Source of the DNA: Tubulanus polymorphus
Taxonomy: Eukaryota > Nemertea > Palaeonemertea > Tubulaniformes > Tubulanidae
NCBI RefSeq assembly: GCF_964204645.1
Contig: NC_134028.1
Span: 10,641,001 to 10,705,000 of the forward strand
Direction of reading: 5' to 3'
Length of the DNA: 64,000 nucleotides
In this document: positions 27,501-39,500 of the stretch, in pieces
Layout: each line of letters starts with the position of its first letter
How positions within the stretch are numbered: position 1 is the first letter of the stretch
Notes under the pieces: model-generated
What the model was told of the DNA's origin: nothing
Database searches by the model: none
What the model saw: only the letters and a program-made list of their open reading frames with translations
Program-made: the position numbers and the translations under genes

Positions 27501-30500
27501 TTCATTAAAGTTTCTGAAACTCCAGCCCAGGGTCCCCACAGAATGGTCATTCCTGGATATAAGGAGTTTTAAAGGAGAAAATTTCAAATTTCAAGAAGCG
27601 TCAGCATTACTTTCATATTCAAACTACAGTAGACTCCTTCTAAATTGGTACCGTTTATCTCAGTGAAACTGTATTCGGTGGTTTGTGAGCAAATCTTTAT
27701 CCCTTACACCAATCGAGGTGTAGATTACGGTACAACAACAAAAATTTTTAAAGGCCCATTTCTTAAAATTTGAGGAGTTTTAAAAGGAGGTTCAGGCATT
27801 TTTGCTTAAATTAAATGAGTTTCATGCAACTTTAGAAGCGTTTCCTGTCATGAAGTTTCTAAGGGATCAAGGAGTCATACTTACATTGTCATCAACAGTA
27901 TCGTCATCTAATTCATCAAGCTGTGACTGGTTGAATCGAAATCTCAATTTTTCTAATATGCGAGCTAACAAACTCATTAATGCATCTTTATACCTGAAAT
28001 AACAATCTCAAAATGTAGCTGCAAAGTAGCAAGAAAGGGTTTTCTGCCTAGCAACATCCTTGATATGCAAACTAAAATGAATTATTGAAACGAAAACAAT
28101 GTTTATTGTCGGAGATTAGAACCGGATATGATAACTGGCACTGCCGGACATAACACTTTTTGAAACAATTTGGTACATTAACACATTCGCTGTCGCTGAC
28201 GAGATAAATCGTCATGGTGGGTGCACCCCAGTTTGCCATGATGAGTTATATCGTCATCGATTCAATGTCATTTCATAGCGTTATGAATGACCTGGCAGAG
28301 GTGAGAAACTAGCTAACAATTGTCTGGCAGTATGGAGAGACTAAGATATTATTTATGGGAGTAACTCAAGTCTGGTGCACACTTAAGAAATTTTTTCAAA
28401 AAGATCTTCAGAATGCAATGAATTTCAGCTTCTTTTCAGGCCAATATTTAGATAGAAGATAACGACTAAAATCATTCTATATCATTTTTACAATAAAACT
28501 TTTATTCTTTTAGATTCTTATTTGATTTTTCACACTGCCAATAGGGACAAGAAAAAATTGAGAATCTCTTCACCATTGCCAGTGACGAGTAATCTCGTCA
28601 TTGGTTTTTTATACTAAAATAGATCAGTGTATTGATTTATGAATGTACAAATAGTGCTGGCAGCATATAAATTGTATTATGTCAATAATGTTAATAATTA
28701 GTGTTGACCGAACCTTAAACCGTAAGGTGGCAGAGAACGTGTTAAAATCTAATTCCATGCAAAGGCTTGAAACCTTACTTCATCAAGGCTTAACAAAATT
28801 CTAAGGATTTCTACTGTAGGTGTTAGGGTGTAGAATGTACCTTATATTTAGAATTAACATTTTAGCAATAACCTACACATGATGAAATATCAATAATAAA
28901 CTAATAACAAGGCCAGGGTTTTTGCAAGATTTGAGGCTGATTGAGTATTCGTAGATCTAAGTGATGTTAAGGATATTCTATGGATTTATCGGACATACCG
29001 GCAGGGTAGGACTGTGTACTTTCAACGAAAATAATGTTTTGGTTATATGATGTTATGCATTGATATATGTATAACCAGGTGATATCACTATTCTTTGGAA
29101 AAATTCTTTTTGCATTGTTTAAAAACAGTAACCAAATTTTTAAAACAGTACACGTGTATTTCTATCAGTATAGGACCGGGATGATTTTTTCGAGCATGTG
29201 TTTGTCTTTCTCTGTAGAAGGGCACAGAGTTAGAGTTACTTATTACGACCTATTCAGCAAACAAAACAGTCCTAAAATTCTTTTTTCGGGGCTAATTACC
29301 CACTAGAACCTTCTGGCTAATTATACGGTTTATGTTTGATGCTCTGTCCAATCATTCCAGTATCAAAGTTCACATCACTGAAATCTCCTCAAAAGCAGAT
29401 GAGCCACAGCAAACATTCCTCGCCGTTGAAGAAATATAGCAACTGAATAAATTATTGAATCTTTTTTAAAATATTGCTATATTTAAAAGGAGGAAACCAG
29501 TTTTGAAGTAGTACATAGGGACCAGCAGACAGCACTTAAGGTGTCTATTGTTAACAGGCTGCACCATTCAAAATATTTCAGACACAAACTGAAATCAAAC
29601 TAGAAAGATACTTTTTAATAGGACGACGACGGAGAATAGAAATTAAAACTTATGGTGAAGACAAGTGAGGTTGGTTGGTAAGGCTTACACACTGTAGTGC
29701 TTTTCAAACACGTTTGTAAGACAGGTCCAAATGAAGTACCACTGTTAGACAAAGAGTTGAGAGTCAACATACAATGCAAGTTTAAGGTATTACAGAGATT
29801 TAAGGCAAAATGGAGCAGTTAGCATCCCTGCAAGTTTGAAAATTACAATTTTTGGAACTAAAATTTGTATTTCTGAGTAGTACTTACCCTTTCCACGGCT
29901 CAAACGCAAGGTAAGAGGGAAAAAAGAGAGCATTTACCCGAATTTTGCAAAATTATTACTTGCGAACATGAGCTCAAACTATGTACATGGATACACCTCT
30001 CGTGATCCTGATAATGCAAACATAAAACTTCTAGGCTTTAGAGTCCGATCCGAAAGTGGGTTAAATTTGACAAAATACACTCCCAGTTTAGAGTCAAACC
30101 TAATAATCTATACCATACAATAGTAGAACACAAAAGTAGCACAGACAGCGACTGGATCTGGCAGGAACAATTACCTCAGATAAATCTTTTCCCTTGGTCT
30201 TATTGATTCTAATGTGGAATAGAATTGAATTTTCTGAAATTTGCTCAATAAAACAAAAGTGAATTGGATTTGATGTTTTATTTGTTCAATAAAGCAGGGT
30301 TCATAGCCTCCAGGCCCAACTTAATTCAAGTACTTTCAAGGACCTATTTCAACAAAATTCAAGTACTATTTTCTGAAAAATACCATATAAACACTTAGTA
30401 TTTAAGGCCAATTTATTGCAATGAAAATTCCTTTGTTGCAGAAATTTAAAAGAAGTACAAACGCAAATCATCATAAAGAAACATCCACGCGTAGCAGAGC

Positions 30501-33500
30501 ACTTGATAACTTGGGAATCTTTCAGCTTTATTTTAAGAAAGATTTACTACATGTATCAGAAATTAATAACTTTAAAACAAGAAATCTGTGGGCCTATCAA
30601 TGGAACTACAGGTAGACCTCGCCATCAAAAAGCCATACTATCGAAAGCAAAAATAACAAAATTATACAAAATTAAATTACAGCTCATCGACCTATTTACA
30701 ATCGATTAATTTACTCCATTTGAGTTTCGATGGCTGAAATTACGTCGGCCAACTCATGTGATTTGTCTTTAGCCGAATTTCTCATGGTCACAGATTTTAA
30801 AATGAGCTCATGAGTTCCACTTTGTTTGCGAGATTTTAAACTTTCATCAGCCAGTGAATCAGCAGAGGCGTTCAGACTATTAATATCAGTTTCCACGCAT
30901 TGTTTTTTCGCAGTAAGCTCATTCAATTTCTCAGTTCCTCTCTTGCGCTTTAAATCTTTATCTTGCTCCTTGAGAAAGTCTTTGTAACGACTATGCGCTG
31001 ATCCAGCATGTGTTACCAGCTCAGGGGGAATCGGAACTTTAGTGACATCACCATCAAAACTAAGTACATAATCACAAATGAGCCTTTGAGCTCTGTATGT
31101 CATTTCAGCCATATTATCCCTTTCCACCTGCCGGTTTATGGAATTTGGAAGTGTTTATTCCCATGTGCATTAAAAGAAACTGATCCAAATAGTCTTTTTT
31201 CCTATCAAATGAACTAAATGATGACTTATTCTTATTAACATAGACACAGAACTCATCAAAGCTGCTTAGAATGTCATCACAGTCCTGTTCTTTCACACGC
31301 TTGTTTGTTACTAATATTGTAAGGATACGTTTAAACTCTTTTTTACACACATCCTGATTGTTAGCTAAACGCACTGGATCAAGGCACTGAATATTTCTTA
31401 CAATACCATATTTTATGGGTGCTTTCAGTAGTAATTTTTTCAGAAGAGCAATAACAAAGTTACGAAACTCACTGCAGAATTCTAGAATTTGACGTTCAGA
31501 TATTTGTTTTGTGGCAGTCAATTCACGCAGCTTTGTTTCAGCACTAAAGCCCACCTCAATTTTGGAATGACGGACATGACTCTCAGTATTGGACAGGTCA
31601 ATCTCAAGAAGCTTGAGTATAGAGTCTGCATCATCAACAACACTGGATTTGATAATACGTTTCATAAGTCTCCGAACCAGATCGGACAAATCTCCTGCCA
31701 TAAAAGGCAACATAGGGCTGTCTGATTGATACATTGTCATGAATGGAGTTATTTGTTTTGCTACGGAGAGAAATGCTTGAAGGTGCGGAATGGTCATGGA
31801 GTGTGATGCAGCATTTTTTACAACTTGATATGAATTACATGTTGGTTGTGAAGCTCTCTTCAACTTAGTCTCAACCCATTCTACATAATGTTGAACAGCA
31901 GGCCAAATCTGTATGACACGTTCGGCGGCTGGGGCGTTTTCTAACCATCTGTAAAAAGTATTGACAAAAAATATGGCATCAAACATTAATCATGGAATAA
32001 GGTCACATGAATAACTGTATTTAATGGATTCCAGAAACAGCACTAATTTCACCAACACTAGTGTTAAAAGAATGCAGCTTATTTTAATACTGGTATCAAT
32101 GTGGGTGTGGAAGGCACTGACACTAAAATAAACACTTGGGCACTATTGTTATAAGCTGCCTTTCAATAATGCAGCATTAAATTTTCTTGCCGTATCTGAC
32201 AGGTTAGTTCATGAATGAGTTAAACTTCTGCTCTGGATTGAAGATGAGGGAAGACATAAAATCTTTGACTTACCTGTGACGACAGAATTTCTTTGGAAAT
32301 ACCGTTGAATGCTTCATGAAATCCTCCCTTCTTGCAGGAGCATCTTTAAATAACATATAAAGGCTGGTCAAGAGAGATTCAATATTCCATTTCATTGTTT
32401 CTGACCCAGACTTGAATGCATCGTTGAGAATATGCAATCCACATGATCCAATTTTTAACAACCCAGAATCAACACCATACTCATCTTTCAAATAGTTACT
32501 GAGTTTATCATAAAAACACCAATTTACGCTCGGACCGTCCATGGACAATTGATACAGTTCAGAATAATTCAAATCAAACTCTGCCGTGAACACATTTAAC
32601 ATATCAGCTGCCGTAGCATGTCCAATGAAAGCTGATCCATAGTAATGCGACCTAACTTTGCCTCCATCCCATGAACGAAACATAACATCTAACTGCTTTG
32701 ACTGTGTTCTTTTGTTGAGCGATTCATCAAATAACAAGACGTAGGGACCTTCTCCTATTTTGTTCTTAATCAGGTCCTTAAGATACGGATAAATTCCGAA
32801 ATTAACCAGATAAGACACCTTTCTCTCGCTAAAGGTAAATTTGTCCGCAATTTCTGAATCTGGAAACATGCACTTGAAAACGCTTGGGGAACGTTCACAT
32901 GACTTAAAGGAATAATGTCTATAGACAACATTCAGCGCCCAAACTAATCAGCCCGCAGTACATTTTCTTTGGTCAGAAAATTATCTAAACTGTAGCTGGT
33001 ATGCCCACTGACTGCAGCTGGTTCTGAGGCTGTCGAAGAAGCTCTGAAATGTATAAAATTGAAAAGCTTTTCTTGCTCATTTCAATCACCAAAGCTAAAA
33101 GAAGCAGCCTCACTTCATTCAAAGTTAACCTTAGGAGCGCGATTTAACGACAAAAACCTTGGTAGAAATTTTGAATATTTTGATAAACCAATGGAATGGA
33201 TTGAATATTATGATCACAATGGCCTGTAATTGCTAATAAGAAATATCCGATCAATTGTTTAGACCTAACCACAACAGAAGAGAGAAGTTTTCATAGACTT
33301 ACCTGTTGTTGTTACAATCTTTATTGTTTTCAAAAAAAGCTGATAGCTTCGTCGTTTTAGATATTGCTGCCCCACCAGTTTGATGTTTTCTTGAAACCGC
33401 GTGACTCTTTAGAGCCGCTTCTCCCATCGAAGATATGTCAATGGTTTTGGCGCATATCTTGCACCTAGCTTCTGTTGAAATTGGTCTGCATTGAATCCAA

Positions 33501-36500
33501 CTTTTGTATGATTCATGCACCAACCAGGCGTCAGAGAAATGACACTTTCCCATACTGGCCTATCTAATTTTGAATCCAACAAATTTCGATGACCGGCTTA
33601 AACGTCTAAATGATAACAGCTTAACGCTTAATCATGATCAGCTCGGGGTACCCCGACATAAAAAATCACCTTTCGATAGTTAATGCTCCAAAGATCGTCA
33701 AAATCAAGAACGGTCTTTTTATTAATTTGAGGTCATTATTTACTACCAATAATCTATTAAGAATTATTTTGAAGTATTTTGTTTGTTTATTTCATCACAA
33801 CGGCATTTGTATATACGCGGCGCGCGATAGCGATAGTGCCACCACGTGTCTACTAATAGATTTGTATACGCATTGTCAGCAGTGAGCCACGTGCCTAATA
33901 CATTTGTACTGTATATATACACAAGTCAGCAGTGTATACGAGTCTATAGCACGCTGACAGTACAGTCACAGCACTCTCACACGTGGTTGGCAGTGCGCGG
34001 GCGTATTGAAGTCAATACAACAAACTAATTGACAAAATTTGGACAAGATTAAAAATTCAAGGACTTCCAATGATTTTTACTGAAATTTTGAAAATTCAAG
34101 CATTTTCAAGGCCTTGAAAACGCATTTTGTGATTCAAGCACTTTCCAGGATCGCTACGAACCCTGTAAAGTAAAATTGAATTGGATTTGATATCGTTTTG
34201 CAGAAAAAAATTTGATTGAATTTGTAGTTTGAGCACATGGCTAATTAGCATAGCAAGGTCATCTATCCGATTTGAGAAAAAGCTATTTTTCCCGGACTTT
34301 GCACAATGGTCAATGATATTTTCTGAAGTGCTAATAAAAATATTCCTCCCAAAAACCAAATCAACTAAAGCCTTCACAGAAATCGATCTTTAAATACAAT
34401 TTTAGATCTTAAAATAAAACGCGGAAATAAAACGGTAGATGATACCGCGGGTTCACGTGAACACCTGCTGATTTCGGCGACTACTGTAAAAACCGGCGTA
34501 TAAGTCGAGTTTTTAACCCTTGATTTTACCACTGAATTATTGACCTCGACTTATACGCCGAGTACAGTTTTCTACTAAGTATTTTCAGGTCACAAGAAAT
34601 ATTGATTCTACCAGATAAAAAAGACAGTGTTCATCTTCTCACTGCTATAACAGTTTCAATAATTATTCATGATAAATAAAGCTATTTAATGAAAAAAACT
34701 TCTTTCATTTTGACACAGCTTCATTTAAAACGATGTATTCATATATGCGCGCTCATAGCAGCGCTTAATACATTAGGCTATATATAGGCTATATATAGAG
34801 TGTGACTCACACTACTGTATCACTGTATGGTAGTGTATTATACCCGAGTGTGTGTGTAACAGTCTATTGATTAACACACAGCAGCAATCAGGCTGACGCG
34901 CGGTGGCGTGCGTGAAGGCACACATCGTTATCAAAACAAACTATTCAATACAATGATACTAGTAATTATTCTTCTAAAAGAAGGGACTCGACTTATAAGC
35001 CGGATATATGTTAAAATCATGAAATGTAGGTCTAAAAATCGACCTCGACTTATACGCCGCGTAGACTTATACGCCGGTTTTTATGGTAAGCCAATCATCT
35101 TTGCTTTCTGATTGGCTTTTCAAAACCAATATTTCAGATATTCGCAAAAAGCTCATATAAATTTTAACGAGGCCCTCTTTCAAAATTCAGCTACGTAGAG
35201 TTTGGAGAATGGATAATGCTCTAATGAATGATTTGTATCAATATATGCTCAGTTGCACAGACAAAGAGCCTTGCTCTGGAAACCATGTCATTTAAAATCG
35301 CTCCATTTGTATAGTAATAGGCTCAGCCTACAGCGGGCCTAATAAAAGGACGTGAATGTCGATGGAGAATTCCAAAAGGCAGCCCAACAGACTTCTTCCA
35401 AAGGAGCACCTGAAAAGACTGCGCAGGAAGTGGCCATAGACCTCACTTGATGAGAAACAATTCCCTCCAAAGAAAGATTCTCTTTCAATAAAATGTCCTT
35501 GATCACTGAAGAAACCCATCGGGCCATTGTGTCCCGAGAAATATCACCCTTCAGGTGATCCAACAGCGGAATAAATAACCACTCCCTCGTACCCCTTCGT
35601 GGAGCAGAGCAATCTAAATAGAAATACAACACCCGTACAGGACATAACATCCTGTCCGGAAGACCCAGTTCCACTCGATGTTTTAGGGCTTCAATTCACC
35701 ATTGACGGCCGACAGAGGCTGACTGTTAATTCTTTGCCAACAACTCCAAAGTAGGCCGCAGTGAAACAAATTCCTTTGCTGGCCCGTAGACAATATGACC
35801 TTGTCGAACTGAAAGTGCATGAATCTCAGAACGACGGGCCGAGCAAGCCAAGAACAACAAGAATACAGTCTTTTTTGACAAATTCTCAAATGACGCTGCG
35901 GAAAGAGGTTCAAATAGAGCCTCCATTAACTTCTTCAAAATTACTGACAGATCCCATGGTGGAATATCCTCGATACCCAAAGCCGGGAAACTGAAAACCC
36001 TGCAACTAGCTGGGATATCCGATGATCCGCTGATACATTTGGCCGTCCAGAAGCATGCAATGTATGGGAAATCGCGGAGCGGTAACCTTTAATAGTTATA
36101 ACCTGCAGACCTTTTACTACAAATAGATGCAGTAAAAAATATGCCAAATGAGCTACAGAGGGTGTGCATGGATCAATTTCCCCTGTAGCACAACAATCTG
36201 CAAAATGACCCCATTTGGCGTCGTAAATGATACTTGTCGATGGCTGCTTAGCTGCTGCGATAAAGGAGGCAGCCTGTTCCGAAATGCCTGAAGCTGACAA
36301 AGATCACTGGACAATGGCCAGGTGAGCAGATTTAACCACAGGTTGTTCGGATGATGCTGAAAGTTCCCCTGAGACAAAATCAATGGGAAATTCGGAAGAA
36401 TCCTGGGGTTGTTACACAGAAGGTTGAGAAGTGGTAGGGACCTTTTCTTCGCCAACCAACATGGTGCTAGCAGAACTATGTTTCAATTGACTGATCTCTC

Positions 36501-39500
36501 CATTTGATCCAGCAAGGGCGGGAGGACTGGTGTGGGTGGGAATGCATACGCATGCATCCCCGACCAATCCAGAGAGAAGGCGTCGACCCCCAACTCTTCC
36601 GCGTCTGGAAACGGGGAAACAAATAGTGGACACTTCTGATTGAACTGGGTGGCAAACAGATCCAGCAGCGGATTGCCGAACATGTCTCGAACTCGATTGG
36701 CTACTTCTTGGTGGAGAACCCATTCTGTCGCAATAGCCTGACCTCGACGAGAAAGAGCATCGGCCATCACGTTCCTTTTCCCTGCTAAAGGCACCACAGT
36801 CAGGGAAACGCCCTTTGCCTGGAACCGAAGAAGAACTTTGGCCAACAGATCTGTGAGGGTTTCTGAGTAAGTGCCCCCTTGATTCTGTTGGTATGCCCTC
36901 ACCGTTGAATTGTCCGTGGCTACCCAAACATGATGGCCCTCCACTGTTTTGTGAAAGAACTTCAGAGCCTTCCAAACCACCAGCATTTCCAGGAAATTTA
37001 TGTTGTTGGTGGCCTCGTAGCGAGACCACCTCCCGGCTTTGACTCGGTTCTCCAGATGCGCCCGCCACCCTTGGTGACTGGCATCCGTGAATACACGAAC
37101 TGGAGCCTCCAACGGGGCCAGTGAAACACTGCTGTGTTGAAGGTTCAGGAATCAAGGTCTCCCAGTTGCCCTTTGACTGAGACCAGAAGACCTTCCAATA
37201 TATTTGCAAGCGCCTGCTTCTGAGGCGGCCTAAGGCAGGGCCGTCGGAACGGGGGCGGCAACTTTGTTGCTGAACTAAAAATGTTTTTTTTTAAATGTTC
37301 TTTCCTCTCGTAATGAATATCATGATTTTCATAGCCAGATTAACTCAGAATCAATCTCAGAGCTTGGGAAAATCAAAAAAAATTGCGCCACCCTTGGTGA
37401 CTGGCATCCGTGAATACACGAACTGGAGCCTCCAACGGGGCCAGTGAAACACTGCTGTGTTGAAGGTTCAGGAATCAAGGTCTCCCAGTTGCCCTTTGAC
37501 TGAGACCAGAAGACCTTCCAATATATTTGCAAGCGCCTGCTTCTGAGGCGGCCTAAGGCAGGGCCGGCGGAACGGGGGCGGCAACTTTGTTGCTGAACTA
37601 AAAATGTTTTTTTGAAATGTTCTTTCCTCTCGTAATGAATATCATGATTTTTATAGCCAGATTCACTCAGAATCAATCTCAGAGCTTGGGAAAATCAAAA
37701 AAAAATTGGGGGAGGACCCATAGACCCTTTTGAAATACAGCAGCATGACAATCAGATCATCAATATAAACACTAGCCGCCCCACTGAAATTTTCCTTCCG
37801 ACGGCCCTGTAAGGGCACCACCAGACCCAAGGAGCTGATGGAGTCTAGAAGCCGCGACCAGTAGCGAGCTGTTCTCGGGGTTGTGGACACTCCCGCTACA
37901 GCTTCTTGAAGTTTGGCTACTCGAGCCATGGACAGAAAGACTTTGCCGATTCGGAGATCGAAGTTCATGCCGAGATAAGTGAACTGTTGGGTCGGCGTCA
38001 ACTGAGATTTTTCCGTTTACGTGGAACCCTAGCTGATGGACTAAGTCCAAGACTGAGGTCATTGCCTCCAGACATTCTTGAGCAGAGTTAGCGACTATTA
38101 ACCAGTTGTCAAGGTAAATGAACAATCAAACACCCCTGGTCTGAAGTTCCTTCTGAACAGACTTGACCACCTTGGTGAAAACCCACAGGCCGTACTGAGG
38201 CCAAATGGAAGAGACCTGAACTGAAACGGGCGGCCTTTCCACTTTATCCTGAGAAATCGCCGAGATTTTGGGTGAATTGGAATCTTTCAGGCATGAAATA
38301 AGCATCTTTCAGGTCCAATGAAGATGCCCATTGACCCGGACGGATACCTTGAATCACGTCCTTGGGTTTGGTCATCCAGAACCTTGGAATGTCTAGGTGC
38401 CGATTGAGGGATGACAGATCTATCACTGTCCGTTGACCCCCTGTGGCCTTTGGTACCATGAATATTCGAGAAAACCAGCTAGAATTTTCGTTGCAAACTG
38501 GTTCTATCGCTTCCTTCTTGGCCAATTCCTTGAGAGCCGGAGTGATTAAGGCCTCCTGACCTGGTTTTGGCCGCATGTTGGGAGGTGACCTCGTCAGGCG
38601 CGGTCGCTTTAGGAAAAAGAGACGGTAGCCACGTGAGACGACCCGGGAGGGCCAACCGTCTCCTAAAAGGTTAGACCAGTGGATGGCTACCCGCTGTAGA
38701 CAACCTCCCACTGGTTCAGAGAATTCATTTCGAGTTTTTCCGAAAAGAGGAGCCCCATTCTCGGAGGTTTCCCCTTGCCCCAATATGAACCGGAACTGTT
38801 ATGACCGGACAAGGTTTGACACGATTGTTGGAGCTGTGCGCTAGTTCTCCAACTGGCATCTGAAGCCGCCTGAGAAAGCGCTGAAGTTTGAGTTGGTCCT
38901 GTTTGAGTCCGTGCCGAACCTTGCGCGCCAGCGCCAGACCAGAACGCTTTTTCCACGGAGTTCGGACAGTGGGCTTGGTCTGGACCTACCGAATCTTCCT
39001 CAGCTTGGCAGAAACAGGAGCGCACCAACCGGAAAAGGGACGCGAAGACGTCCCCAATGGAGCTCTCAGTAAATAATTGGACACCATATCTGGTAAACGA
39101 GCTTTGGAACTGGAGTCCATAACTGACTGACGATAGGCAAAAACAGGATTAGCCTGACCCCGAACCGACAACGGAATGACATGTGAAACAGACCGAGCCA
39201 AAGATTGGATAATCCGGTTCATTCCCTCTAGTTTTAGGGCTACTGACTCTGGGTAGGAGTCCCCATGGACGGCGGCGAAAGTTTCGTGAAGCTCGCCCGT
39301 CAATACCTTAAGAGCCATATCCTGAAACGAACCAACCCAAGTAAGATTGTCCAGGATTGACGTCATGGCCACCAAACCAGACTTAGGCAAACGAGTACCC
39401 GACTGTGCTGAACCAGTATCCGGGCTGATCAAAGTATAATCAGCATCCAGGCAGCTATGACTATGATCCACAGCACCTGGAGTTGCATAATACGTCGAGC

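Larger units (their letters stand above)
30030..35341 (+). repeat. Repeat A copy 1, split by hAT and mariner-like insertions
   Basis: Family A is an interspersed repeat of about 0.8 kb. This copy occupies 30030-30294, 34166-34481 and 35089-35341. Its recognisable blocks are 'cctcagataaatcttttccc', 'aattgaattggatttgat', 'gcacatggctaattagcata', 'aacggtagatgatacc' and a 3' palindromic end before CTAA. The hAT element and a TA-target MITE sit inside it, and its 3' end abuts the DIRS recombinase gene. Confidence 0.75.
36483..38783 (-). pseudogene. DIRS reverse transcriptase and RNase H, broken
   Basis: 38244-38783 holds the RT start: SRIFMVPKATGGQRTVIDLS, LNRHLDIPRFWMT and SLDLKDAYF, frameshifted near 38270. 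37906-38125 has the catalytic loop FIYLDNWL, in which the second Asp of the usual YLDDW motif is Asn. 36483-37112 is RNase H (VRVFTDASHQGWRAHLE, VATDNSTV, ADALSR) with the DIRS-specific LLDLFATQFNQKCPLFVSPF. A MITE and a 323-bp tandem duplication separate the RT and RNase H parts. RT activity is not expected. Confidence 0.8.
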
